A DNA stretch of 64,000 nt from Bolinopsis microptera (Eukaryota; Ctenophora; Tentaculata; Lobata; Bolinopsidae), in the NCBI RefSeq assembly GCF_026151205.1, contig NC_087078.1:7766675-7830674 (forward strand). Direction: 5' to 3'. Shown here in pieces: positions 11,463 through 21,162 of this stretch. The first letter of the stretch is position 1; each line of letters opens with the position of its first letter. The notes below the pieces were generated by a model, which saw only the letters and a list, made by a program, of their open reading frames with translations, ran no database searches and had not been told where the DNA came from. The translations under genes and the position numbers were made by a program.

Positions 11463-12281
11463 CAGTGGACTCTGTTTCTTTATTCTTCCTTTCTTTTTCT
11501 TTTTTTTCTATTCGGGCAATTCCATATATTTTCTTTTTCTTTGCATTATTTATCCACTATTTTTAAAAACAGCCGATTCAAAAGAATTGAAGCAAGAAGA
11601 GATATCAGCATTATTATTGATATTACACCTACATATCAATCAGGATAAGCAGTCGCTTTGTGGGTGTTAAAAACAGAACAACTGTAGAACCATCATGTCG
11701 AGAAAAATAGTTTGTATAAGTTCATTGGTTTTATTGAATGTTAGCTTTGGATTCTATAGAAAAGAATAATAATGGAGATAATAAATCTATTAAAATCTAG
11801 GAGAGGTGAACTTAATCAAAAAGTAAAATCATTATCAGCATTATTATTGATATTACACCTATCAGTGTACATATCAATCAGTTTTAACAGTTAATTTGTT
11901 AATGTTTGATGAAAACTGTTCAACCACCATGTTAAAAAATATACGTAATTTTATGTAATTATTGTGTATAATGTATTATATCGTATAAATTTATCTTAAA
12001 TTGGGATTTTTATCCATGGAAAACCGTCCCACTTGTGAAGCAGGACCGGAATATAACGAGTGTAAACTTCGGGAAAATAGTTGTCCATAGCCCAAAGAAT
12101 GCTAACCCAAACAGGATCGTGTACCGTAAACCACTGCGGCTAGCGCCTAAAATTGACAGGAAAGACATGATCATGACTCCCTTATCATTATTTAAATTAT
12201 CAATCTATCTGAACATTAGTCAGTATAACCAGCTGTTGAGAACAACAAAAGAATCACTGTTTAACCACCATGTCGAGAAAA

Positions 12282-15200
12282 GACGATCGGCATGAAAAAT
12301 GCGCATCTGATGGTTTTAGGACTCATAGCTCTACGATAAAGTTTTGTTTTGCAAACAATTTTCTTATGGGTATACATCTGATAACCAAACCCCCAAATGT
12401 ATCAGCCCTAAACTTGGACGGTCGGTGGGTAAATCAGCTGATATACCGTGTTTAACTGTACTAACTTGTCCGGTATAAATGGTATATCTAAGATAAACCA
12501 TTTTTTAAACACGAAGTTTGTAAAACCACATAATATGTTTGAAAGTGGTATATGTGCTGATATACCAATTTCATAAAAATCTGATGCCATCAATTTGATT
12601 TGAAAATGTATATTTGGTCAGAAATACCAGTTTTAACAGTAAAAACAAGGTCACAAAACATTAAAATGGTTCGATGATATAACCAGGTTTAACAGAAAAT
12701 CATCACAAGAACATTAAAATGGTACAGATTTAACACAGTTGTAACAGTAAAATCAGGTCACAAAAAAGTAAAATGGTTCAGAATTCCATTATAATCTGCA
12801 TAAAAGTGACCAAATGCAGTTTGAGCAGTGAAAAATAGCTGTAGTTTAACACAAGGATATAATTTTGCCCTGCCCCAGATAATGTGACCCAACGGGAAAG
12901 AAGATGACCCTGCCCCAATCAAGATATTACAATTATTATAGTTAAGATCAAGTAAGATATTATTTTCTATATATTTAATATCAAGTAGTATATATAACTG
13001 AAGTTAACAAGTGACACTTTCATAAATTTTTACGCATCGGAAAATCAATGACTAAAATAACCTGCTAAAAGTTGGCAAAACATTTTAACTCAAAAGGTTT
13101 AGCCATATATAACCCGCACATACATGTAATTATCACATGTTACCAACGTGTTCACGGTTCAGTGGACTCAAGGGAGCCTGTTGTTTGTTCAATGAGGTAC
13201 TAGTATAGTTAATATCAAGTAGTATAGTACTATTATAGTTAATATCAAGAGTATATTATTATTATAGTTAATATCATATATATTATTATTATAGTTAATA
13301 TCACACTAACATACGACAATTTCACATTTCACATATTATCTCTAAACCAGGATGAGATCTCTCACCTCAAACATATTAATATTGCAACATTTTACAGCCT
13401 ATTAAGCTCTTGAATGATCATCTCAATGTAAGGAATACATCAGACAAATATAATCGAAGATCATTTAAGATTGCAGAACGACAAGTAAAAATATAGATTT
13501 GACGATTAGTCTCAACTTGGTATCTCTAAAACAGTTAATTGAATTCCTGGAAAACGAAGACAAGTTTGGAACGAAGAAGTTTAAAACCATGATGAGTTGT
13601 TTTTGTATCATCGTTGAGAGTGAAAAGAGGGAAGTTACTCCCGTAACCTTTTACCAAAATGTAGCATTAAATAAAGAATCTCCTAAATAAAACGGGTATG
13701 TCTTAGTAAAATGGATAGATCAGAAAAGAGTTGGAAACTGTCACCAGAATTCGCAAAGTACCCATTTTAGTTATTTTGTCGACTTGGCTCCAGCCTGCAT
13801 AGTATACCTATCGAATTTTCAACGATAGACAACATTTGACTTATTTTTTTATCAAAAGACAGCATCTTCCTGCTAAAAAATTATCTAAAACTGTTGCATT
13901 CATGTCTGTTAAATCGTTCACATACTTCATGTTGGAAAGTCACAATTGATTTACCTTTTTTTATCTTAAATTGGCATTTCGTTTCGGCACATCCGACGGG
14001 AGTGGACTCCGCGGCGGAGCCGCGCCGGACTCCCGAGCGGACTCCGCAATCGTCCGATATATTTTAATAGCAATTGAAGGTCAAAATGGCGGGATCGTAT
14101 ATATGCATCATGTCATTAAGCTGATAAGTAAAAAACCATTATTTGTATATGCAACACCTACGCCAAGCGATGACATGAGGATGGAGATCACCCAGAGATC
14201 ACCCAGAGATCACCCAGAGATCACCCAGAGATCACCCAGAGATCACCTCAGAGATCACCCCAGATCTCCCAGAGGAGCATGTACGAAGAAACCTGTTTGG
14301 AGGCACCTTGATTAACAGTACACTGCACTGGTTATTTGCAGATAATAACTTTCTTTCTTTGACCCCATGAGATTGGACATGTTGTTTAGTTATTGAAATG
14401 TGACTTGTCCCATCTTTGGTGTTCAAATTTAAATTTTCATCCTTGATTGTTATAAATTCAAGATTTTAACGTTCCCATTTTTGCAGTTCACGTAGTTCGG
14501 AAATGAAGGCCAAGGTTTCAGAACCTAAAACACCTCCAGATCTACAAGCAGTACAGTCGAAGTCGACCTGCTGAATATGAAACGGAAAGAGTGCAATCTT
14601 GAGATTAGATTAGTCATGGACTCTGTTTCCCTTTATTCTTCCTTTCTTATTTCATTTTTTTCTATTCGGGGGCAATTCCAATAGATTTCCTATTTCTTTG
14701 CATTATTTATCCACATAGTTTTTAACAACGAGCCGATTCAAAAAATTGAAGCAAGAAAGATAAATCAGCATTATTATTGATATACACCAACATATCAAAC
14801 AGGATAAGCAGTCGCTTGTGGGTGTTAAAAACAGAACAACTATGAACCCTCATGTCGAGAAAAATAGTTTTTATAAGTTCTTGGTTTTATTGAATGTATA
14901 GCTTTGATTCTATAGAAAAGAATAATAATGGAGATTAAATCCTATTAAAATAATCTAGGAGAGGTGAACTTAATCAAAAAGTAATATCATTTATATCAGC
15001 ATATTATTGATATTAACAACCCTATCAGTACATATCAATCAGCTTTTAACAGTATTTGTTAATGTTTGATGAAAACTGTTCAACCACCATGTTTAAAAAA
15101 TATACGTAATTTTATGTAATTATTGTGTATAATGTATTATATCGTAAAAAATTTATCTTGAAATAGGGATTTTATAACCATGAAAAACCGTCCCACTGTG

Positions 15201-15447
15201 AAGCAGGACGAATATTATAACGAGGTTGTAAACATCGGGAAAAATAGTTGTCCTTAGCCCAAAGAAATGCTAAACCCAAACAGATCGTTACCGTAAACCA
15301 CTGCGGCTAGCGCCCAAAATTTGACAGGAACGACATGATCATGACTTCCCTTATCATTATTAAATTATCAATCAATCTGAACATTAGTCATATAACCACT
15401 GTTGAGAACAACAAAAGAATCACTGTTTAACCACCATGTCGAGAAAA
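12282..15447 (+). repeat. Tandem duplication, copy 2, rich in one-base indels
   Basis: Collinear with 9145-12281, but scattered with single-base insertions and deletions and occasional substitutions every few tens of bases. The indels fall in homopolymers and also in ordinary sequence. The same signature continues in 16021-16585 (see findings), which suggests low consensus accuracy rather than only biological divergence. Confidence 0.8.
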
Positions 15448-15734
15448 AACTTGTTTAATTATATTAATTACATTATAATCATAATAGTGCACTAAATGGT
15501 TTAACGCTTGGGATCCAAAACCTTAAACATTTTTCAACCAAGACAATGTGTTTAAATTGTTTTGGAGGGGAGAAGAAGAGAAAGGATGACGAATCTTTTG
15601 TACGGAAATTGGAAATTATTTAAAGAAAAACTGCAGCAGAGGGAGAACTGAATGAGGTTTGAAGAAACAGGAAAAAGACTATTTGAAAATATTTGCTAAG
15701 ACTGTGCCCACTGTTTTGTTGTATATGTGATCGA

Positions 15735-15990
15735 AATCTTGTGTGTTCTAAAATTGGATGACTTATTAATAATTGATTTTCAGTTGAAAATATTTATCTA
15801 GAACTATTTATCTAGAGTAGCTATTTTGGTGAAAATTGATTTGCGGTTGAAAATATTTATGTATAGTGTGTTCTAAAATTGGAGAACTTGGTGAAAATTG
15901 CTTTCCGGTTGAAAATATTTATATATAGTGTGTTCTAAAATTGGAGAACTTGGTGAAAATCGATTTTCAGTTAAAAATGTTTATCTAGAA
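15735..15990 (+). repeat. About 68-bp degenerate tandem repeat
   Basis: Roughly four copies of a unit containing GTGTGTTCTAAAATTGGA followed by GGTTGAAAATATTTAT. The last two are nearly identical. It lies just upstream of array unit A. Confidence 0.75.
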
Positions 15991-16698
15991 AATAAGGAAA
16001 ACAAAGACAAAAGCTCAATGATCCCTGATGTAAACAGCCATATAAGGTTTTGGGCACTATACAGTAAGCTTTACCCCTTATTTATATAATATAAGTAAAT
16101 TTTTAACAGGACACACATAAACTATAATTGCGATTAATAAATAATTAGAAGGTTTGGCTCTAATTCGAACGTCTACATGGACACATAGTGTGGGGGCGTT
16201 TTCAACCTTATATTATCGATGAATCATGAAGAGGAAACAATTACAAGTTGTCCTGATTCGACCAAAAAAGAAGAAGAACAAAATCCAGCGTTTAATTCGT
16301 TTTTAAGATTCGTTTGACACATATCAAGAAAGTCGAGTAATCACTGAAGAAACAGATATAAATCCGAAGTAGTTAACGCAACCAGACAACATATTTACTT
16401 ATAATAATAATCTTTTAAGATCTGATAAAAGAATATGATGTTTAAAACGTAAACTAAAATGTTAATAAGGTTATTTTTAGCGCTTTTAATCTAAAATTCA
16501 CAAACTTAAGCTGATATATTGAAGAACTATAAATATTCACAATTTCCACAGTTATATTCAATTAGAACTCTAAAGAAGGAAATTGGGGGCAATCAAATTT
16601 AGAGCAAAGATATTTAAACCAGGAACTGTGTTTTAATTTTTAGTTTTATTCAATCGTTCGATTATCACTTCAGTCGCATTTTATATTTGTTTTTCAAC

Positions 16699-16923
16699 AT
16701 GGCCACGACATCGGGAAAAGAACCTCCACCAAGAAAACGTCCTAGAAATTATACAACATCTGAGACAGAGCTACTCCTAGAATTGGCTGAGGGAAAAAGA
16801 AGATTCTCGGTTGTAGATTCAGTACTACGGTTTCTGCAGAAAAGAAAAAGAAACGTTGAGATTACAAAAGACGTGAATGAGGTGAACGGTAAAATGACAG
16901 TACAGATTACTTATTGCCATTAA
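16699..16923 (+). CDS. Myb/SANT-like N-terminal fragment (unit A)
   Basis: 74 residues from the ATG at 16699. The pattern is basic RKRPRNYT, then SETELLLELAEG, then RKRNVEITKDVN. This resembles helices 1-2 of the Myb/SANT-like DNA-binding domains found in transposon-derived proteins, where the third helix is followed by a Lys-rich stretch and a TGGGP motif. That C-terminal part is present separately about 340 bp downstream (from 17267). Units C and D read AACTTTGGACTGAG where A and B read AACGTTGAG, so A and B carry a frame-changing deletion relative to C and D. It is probably the broken first half of one DNA-binding protein, or exon 1 of a spliced gene. Confidence 0.5.
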   Translation: MATTSGKEPPPRKRPRNYTTSETELLLELAEGKRRFSVVDSVLRFLQKRKRNVEITKDVNEVNGKMTVQITYCH

Positions 16924-16972
16924 ATCTTGATAATTCACCCAGTTAATTAACTGTCGTCATCTTCCATATATC

Positions 16973-17194
16973 ATGAGTTTAACGGAATTGAAATGTCCAA
17001 CATGCGATGAAAGCCTTGCTCACAAACCGTCGCTGTCAGTCCTTCGTGATAACTTGGCACGACACATACAGAACAGAAGCTTATGTCACAGCAGTCGAGA
17101 ACACATGGATATACAACAAGACTGTCGAACCTACTATCCACTAAGATGTTCAGTACGCTTCGTACCTAAGCGTACTGAACATCTTAGTGGATAG
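16973..17194 (+). CDS. Small CxxC protein (unit A)
   Basis: 73 residues. An N-terminal zinc-finger-like pattern is visible: CPTC at residues 8-11, followed by HKP, LARHIQNR and LCH, giving candidate Cys/His ligands over about 35 residues. The C-terminal third is encoded by the first arm and loop of the 77-nt hairpin, so that part cannot be under ordinary protein constraint. It is repeated in units B and D and broken by a MULE in C. The family is unknown; it may be a degraded BED/C2H2-like finger. Confidence 0.4.
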   Translation: MSLTELKCPTCDESLAHKPSLSVLRDNLARHIQNRSLCHSSREHMDIQQDCRTYYPLRCSVRFVPKRTEHLSG

Positions 17195-17202
17195 TAGGTT
17201 CG
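17126..17202. repeat. Perfect 35-bp-stem hairpin (unit A)
   Basis: Arms 17126-17160 and 17168-17202 are exact reverse complements around the 7-nt loop CGTACCT. A partial direct repeat of the loop and right arm (CGTACCTAAGCGTACTGAA) follows at once. The hairpin recurs at 19311-19387 (unit B), 32447-32523 (unit C, perfect) and 34631-34707 (unit D, one mismatch). Confidence 0.9.
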
Positions 17203-17266
17203 TACCTAAGCGTACTGAAAATACGATAATATGGTCAATTAACTTAAGAAACAAGAAAGAGACCGT

Positions 17267-17557
17267 ATGAAATATAGAAAAGCTACCGGAGGTGGGCCAG
17301 CCAGAAAGACTCAGGCTCTCTTAGAAGCCGAAACTGCATGCTTGTCAAATCTACCACTAGAGCAAATAACTGGAATCGAAGGAGGACATGAGAGCGTCTC
17401 TTATAAGTTCCTACGCGACACTCTCCCCACTACACTAATGTCACAGATATTAGAGATATATCAATTTTCATATATCCTAGAACTTTGGAAGATGCCGGAT
17501 GTGGCATGCATCACTCATCACCTCGTTACTGCTCGTTGGCTAAGCTTAAGATTGTAA
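17267..17557 (+). CDS. SANT-like C-terminal fragment with KATGGGPAR tail (unit A)
   Basis: 96 residues. It opens MKYRKATGGGPARKTQALLE, the kind of Lys-rich plus TGGGP segment that ends Myb/SANT-like domains in harbinger-type accessory proteins. In units B and D an upstream in-frame ATG (for example 34736) adds MVNELKKQERDR, which is closer to helix 3 of the domain; unit A has TAA there. The tail LPLEQITGIEGGHE is unrecognised. A 63-bp segment (17501-17563) supplies the stop codon; unit B's copy lacks it and reads on to 118 residues. Confidence 0.45.
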   Translation: MKYRKATGGGPARKTQALLEAETACLSNLPLEQITGIEGGHESVSYKFLRDTLPTTLMSQILEIYQFSYILELWKMPDVACITHHLVTARWLSLRL

Positions 17558-17827
17558 ACAGATTTTGCTCAGAAAACTTTAAATTTTCACGAAAAGACAA
17601 TTAATTTGATAAGAAGAGTATCAAACACCCTTACAAGTCACGTGACAGACGTTATCCGATCACGTGACAGCTTTTATATTGGTTAGCTAGTATCACATTA
17701 TTCAATTACTAGTGTATGATTCAATTAACATTGCCTTAGTTATCCTATGTGTCCTCGCCTTTATCCAGAACCCTTATCTATACCCTACCGATATCCCTGT
17801 TTATTTGTTCATAGTCTTCTATTCAAA

Positions 17828-18223
17828 ATGTGTATTTCTCATGACATTCTATACTACGTCCTCGATTACCTTTGCGATGAACACCTGCTACCTCTTATGG
17901 GGGTTAGCAATCTCTGGAGGAGGATGGCATTGGACCGCATAGAGGATCTGAAGATAACGTCGAGTAACCTTCATGCAGTGCTGCTACTGATAGCAGAATG
18001 TCCAAAACTGGAGAAATTGGACGTCACCTTCACAGGTGATGAGAGGGAGCAGACACTAAACAGTTTTATCAGCCTACCCTCAAACCTAACAGAACTGCGT
18101 TGCAGAGGTGCTATACCCGAATGGTGGTTAGCTTCCGTGTGCAAACGACTTCCTAAACTGTCAGCTGTGGAGATTATTGATAACCACACGATAACAGGAG
18201 AGTTCCTGATAGGGGCTCCCTGA
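17828..18223 (+). CDS. F-box-like/LRR-like protein (unit A)
   Basis: 131 residues from the ATG at 17828; an upstream in-frame ATG at 17747 would extend it. Residues 4-40 fit a short F-box (HDILYYVLDYLCDEHLLPLM, then VSNLWRRMA). Residues 45-131 read like leucine-rich repeats (CPKLEKLDVTF, LPSNLTELRC, LPKLSAVEII). F-box proteins recruit targets to SCF ubiquitin ligases through Skp1, and LRRs are common target-binding modules. It is short compared with host FBXL proteins. The stop codon coincides with the start of the next unit. Unit C has an almost identical copy. Confidence 0.5.
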   Translation: MCISHDILYYVLDYLCDEHLLPLMGVSNLWRRMALDRIEDLKITSSNLHAVLLLIAECPKLEKLDVTFTGDEREQTLNSFISLPSNLTELRCRGAIPEWWLASVCKRLPKLSAVEIIDNHTITGEFLIGAP

Positions 18224-18883
18224 TGTAAACAGCCATATAAGGTTTTGGGCACTATAAAGTAGCTTACACCTTATGTTATATAATATAAGTATTATTATTT
18301 AACAGGATCACACATAAACTATAATTGCAGGATTAATAATTAATTAGAAGGGTTTGTCTCTAAATTACGAACGTCTACATGGACACATAGTGGGCGTTTC
18401 AACACTTATATCGATGAGCATGAGGAGGAAACAATTACATGTTTCTGATTCGAGCCAGAAAAGAGATGAACAAATCCTGCGTTTTTAATTCGTTTTTAAG
18501 ATTCGTTGACACATATCAAGGAATGTCGAGAAATCACTGAAGAAACAGATATAAATCCTGAAGTAGTTAAAGCACCAGACAACATATTTACTTATAAGAT
18601 AATCATTTATCTGATTAAAAGTAATATGATTTTTAAAACGTAAACTAAATGATAATAAGTGATTTTAGCGCTTTAATCTAAAATTCACAAACTTTAAGCT
18701 GAAATATTTAAGAACTATTAAATATTCACAATTTCCCAGTTAATTTGCAAGTAGAACTAATGAGAATTGGGGGGCAATCAAATTTAGAGCAAAGATATTT
18801 AAACCAGGAACTGTGTTTTAATTTTTAGTTTTATTCAATCGTTCGATTATCACTTCAGTCGCATTTTATTTTTGTTTTTCAAC

Positions 18884-19108
18884 ATGGCCACGACATCGGG
18901 AAAAGAACCTCCACCAAGAAAACGTCCTAGAAATTATACAACATCTGAGACAGAGCTACTCCTAGAATTGGCTGAGGGAAAAAGAAGATTCTCGGTTGTA
19001 GATTCAGTACTACGGTTTCTGCAGAAAAGAAAAAGAAACGTTGAGATTACAAAAGACGTGAATGAGGTGAACGGTAAAATGACAGTACAGATTACTTATT
19101 GCCATTAA
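18884..19108 (+). CDS. Myb/SANT-like N-terminal fragment (unit B)
   Basis: Protein identical to the unit A copy (74 residues from the ATG at 18884), with the same AACGTTGAG junction that ends the domain early. The second half of the domain lies beyond the hairpin and, in this unit, on the far side of the LTR insertion. Confidence 0.45.
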   Translation: MATTSGKEPPPRKRPRNYTTSETELLLELAEGKRRFSVVDSVLRFLQKRKRNVEITKDVNEVNGKMTVQITYCH

Positions 19109-19157
19109 ATCTTGATAATTCACCCAGTTAATTAACTGTCGTCATCTTCCATATATC

Positions 19158-19379
19158 ATGAGTTTAACGGAATTGAAATGTCCAACATGCGATGAAAGCC
19201 TTGCTCACAAACCGTCGCTGTCAGTCCTTCGTGATAACTTGGCACGACACATACAGAACAGAAGCTTATGTCACAGCAGTCGAGAACACATGGATATACA
19301 ACAAGACTGTCGAACCTACTATCCACTAAGATGTTCAGTACGCTTCGTACCTAAGCGTACTGAACATCTTAGTGGATAG
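19158..19379 (+). CDS. Small CxxC protein (unit B)
   Basis: Protein identical to the 73-residue unit A copy, with CPTC near the N-terminus and a C-terminus encoded by the hairpin at 19311-19387. Function unknown. Confidence 0.4.
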   Translation: MSLTELKCPTCDESLAHKPSLSVLRDNLARHIQNRSLCHSSREHMDIQQDCRTYYPLRCSVRFVPKRTEHLSG

Positions 19380-19387
19380 TAGGTTCG
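19311..19387. repeat. Perfect 35-bp-stem hairpin (unit B)
   Basis: Same hairpin as at 17126-17202, perfect, with loop CGTACCT. It lies about 65 bp from the LTR insertion point. Confidence 0.9.
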
Positions 19388-19449
19388 TACCTAAGCGTAC
19401 TGAAAATATGATAATATGGTCAATGAACTTAAGAAACAAGAAAGAGACC

Positions 19450-19453
19450 GTAT
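19450..19453. other. Target-site duplication, left (GTAT)
   Basis: GTAT precedes the 5' LTR and recurs at 29535-29538 after the 3' LTR. The uninterrupted site in unit A has a single GTAT (about 17266-17269), which proves the boundary. Confidence 0.9.
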
Positions 19454-20168
19454 TGTTGGCCTCTCGGACCAACAAGACTCTTTAATTATAGGTGGTTCTT
19501 TGCTAAAGTTCCGTTCATTTGGCTGAATTTGTCGAATCCATTTCTCTTGAGAACTCAAAGTTTTAGTATACCTCCAAGTCAAATTTATTTTACGGATTGA
19601 AACAGTTAATTGAATTAACCCGTAAAACTCTTAGAGGCACAGCTACAGTGACTTTGGTCATTAGTCCAGTGAAACTTTCAAAATATAAAACACCGATAAC
19701 GGGTCTACTCAAATGATCCAGGGTGTTGGTCATTAGTCCGGAAAAACTTTCAAAATATACGGACCTTCAAATGATCTAGGGTACATAGTTCCGTGTTGAT
19801 TAGTTTCAATTGAGCATTAACGAGGCCACGCATCGGCGATCTAGAAGCCGTGTTTCGATGCGTCCTAACGGCAACAACACTGCCCGACTATATCTGAATT
19901 TTAGTTGCGATAGCAACAAGTTACAATTCGACGTAGCTCTCAAATAAGCTACAAGTTCAATTCAAATCGGAAATATAAAAAGACTCTCAATATATGAACC
20001 TTATCTCCGAAGGTATCTATTTAATGAATTAATGGAAGTATTATTATATTTGAAGGCTTATTATACTACTCTATCAATTGTGTTCAAGTAACCATAAATT
20101 GAGACTGATTAAAAGCTCTAAAATCTAAAATATAAAATATAAATAAACCACAACGGCAGTAGCCAAAA
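19454..20168 (+). repeat. 5' LTR
   Basis: Starts TGTTGGC and ends GCCAAAA, an imperfect 7-bp terminal inverted repeat (6 of 7). The 3' end is therefore not the usual CA. It contains an internal near-duplicate of GGTCATTAGTCC plus CTTTCAAAATATA and CAAATGATC (two copies about 80 bp apart), a TATA box TATAAAA at 19974-19980, and a poly(A) signal AATAAA at 20142-20147. It differs from the 3' LTR by one base seen near the end (AACCACAA against AACTACAA). Confidence 0.9.
19974..19980 (+). promoter_or_regulatory. LTR TATA box candidate
   Basis: TATAAAA, about 195 bp before the LTR end, upstream of AATAAA at 20142-20147. It would place transcription start in the last quarter of the LTR. The same site occurs at 29340-29346 in the 3' LTR. 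Confidence 0.45.
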
Positions 20169-20169
20169 C

Positions 20170-20188
20170 TGGTGCCCTCCTGGTTCGA
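20170..20188 (+). promoter_or_regulatory. Primer-binding-site candidate
   Basis: TGGTGCCCTCCTGGTTCGA begins one base after the 5' LTR. TGG complements the CCA end of a tRNA, and TGGTGCCC resembles PBSs of the TGGCGCCC type. I could not assign the tRNA, because its 3' half does not fit a normal T-arm spacing beyond about 12 nt. Confidence 0.6.
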
Positions 20189-20224
20189 ATTGACGATCTC
20201 TTCATATCAAGCTTCAATTACTGA

Positions 20225-21067
20225 AACATCAAACTGAGTTGCAACAAACTTAACTACCACTATAATCAATTCTGCGTCTCTTGCGGATCTAGTTTGAAAA
20301 AGGCATTAATTTTTTGCTTCACTTGCCAAGAGTTAAATTCCCGCTGGAATAGATTTTGTCATAGTTGTGGGCAGCCACCAACCCCAACTGGAGAACAACC
20401 AGTGGAGAAGAAGGGTAACCGACGAACGGCATCACACTACAGACGTCCCAGAAGAGATCAGGAATGGTCCCAAGATCAATTTCCCTCGTCGTCTACTAGA
20501 GGTCAAAAGGAAACAAGAAGAGAAAAAGAAGAAACTTGTAAAGAATCAGAGAAGCAAGAAGAAGACAGATCTAAAAGTCAAAAGGAAACAAGAAGAGAAA
20601 AAGAAGAAACTTGTAAAGAATCAGAGAAGCAAGAAGAAGACAGATCTAGAGCTCAAAAGGAAACAAGAAGCGAAAATGGAGAAACTTGTAAAAAATCAGA
20701 GAGGCAAGAGGAAAGGACCAATCTGGAACCTGAATATGAAAACATCACACCCACAGGTAGCGATGTGGACTGGAGCCGGGTCAGCACTCCTTCAAGTTCA
20801 CCACCTCCTCCCCCGCCCCCTGAAAATCTCGACATAGAAATGGAAGAAACACAGTTGCCAGAATCGAGAGAAGAGGACAATGAAGCAGAACCAGAAGTCT
20901 GGTCAGAGGACCCGGTACGTACCACGGCTCATAGAAGGAAAAATGAAAAAAGGAAAGAGCCCAAAAAGAAGAAAAAGAAAGACTCTTCAGAGGGAAACCC
21001 CTCTAGCAACCGGACTTATCTGTCCAGCGAGGACGAATTTCTTGAATGTGATATACTTAGTAATTAA
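20225..21067 (+). CDS. Zinc-ribbon and Lys/Glu-rich repeat protein, no ATG
   Basis: The open frame follows TGA at 20222-20224. Pairs FCVSC, FCFTC and FCHSC within about 35 residues form a double zinc ribbon (C-x2-C three times). Then come three 25-residue Lys/Glu-rich repeats (75-bp DNA units at 20502-20576, 20577-20651 and about 20652-20726), a seven-proline run after SSS, an acidic segment and a Lys-rich tail (KKKKKKD). The zinc ribbon precedes any in-frame ATG, so the protein needs a spliced leader exon or a non-AUG start; TTG at 20294 would cut the ribbon. It occupies the gag position but has no recognisable capsid features. Possibly nuclear/RNA-binding. Confidence 0.6.
   Translation, partial: NIKLSCNKLNYHYNQFCVSCGSSLKKALIFCFTCQELNSRWNRFCHSCGQPPTPTGEQPVEKKGNRRTASHYRRPRRDQEWSQDQFPSSSTRGQKETRREKEETCKESEKQEEDRSKSQKETRREKEETCKESEKQEEDRSRAQKETRSENGETCKKSERQEERTNLEPEYENITPTGSDVDWSRVSTPSSSPPPPPPPENLDIEMEETQLPESREEDNEAEPEVWSEDPVRTTAHRRKNEKRKEPKKKKKKDSSEGNPSSNRTYLSSEDEFLECDILSN
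20502..20726 (+). repeat. 75-bp coding tandem repeat, three copies
   Basis: Copies 1 and 2 are nearly identical at DNA level; copy 3 is diverged (AGCGAAAATGG for AGAGAAAAAGA). Each encodes 25 residues around QKETRREKEETCKESEKQEE. Confidence 0.9.
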
Positions 21068-21162
21068 TTTATTAATACTCAAAATCCAAAAAATCATGTA
21101 TTTAACGTGTTACCGGACAGCACCAAATTAACGGGGTTATAAATAAATATACCTATAGGTAT

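Larger units (their letters stand above)
9145..12281 (+). repeat. Tandem duplication, copy 1 (about 3.14 kb)
   Basis: It begins GACGATCGGCATGAAAATGC and ends just before the same motif at 12282, where copy 2 starts. It holds the palindrome array, AT-rich 30-bp repeats, putative exons with an 11-bp minisatellite, and AT-rich tails. The two copies are collinear over their full length. Confidence 0.85.
16021..18223 (+). repeat. Array unit A (about 2.2 kb)
   Basis: First of four head-to-tail units. It starts at CCCTGATGTAAACAGCC, a sequence that in units B and D overlaps the stop codon of the preceding F-box-like ORF. Order: leader of about 660 bp, SANT-like ORF, CxxC ORF, 77-nt hairpin, KATGGGPAR ORF, F-box-like ORF. 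From 16591 on it is almost identical to B; before that it differs by many small indels. Confidence 0.85.
18224..19453 (+). repeat. Array unit B, left part (before the LTR insertion)
   Basis: Leader, SANT-like ORF, CxxC ORF and hairpin, almost identical to unit D and to the accurate part of unit A. The unit is cut at GTAT (19450-19453) by the LTR element and resumes at 29535. Confidence 0.9.

Noticed and set aside
17501-17563. Interpretation of the 63-bp segment as a spliced intron reverse-transcribed into unit B
   Set aside because: Removal at GT...AG would leave ATATTTTG, but unit B reads ATTTTG; the boundaries do not fit.
20367-20837. 156-aa Lys-rich ORF overlapping the zinc-ribbon ORF
   Set aside because: Shadow frame of the GAA-rich repeat; it starts inside the zinc ribbon and has low complexity.
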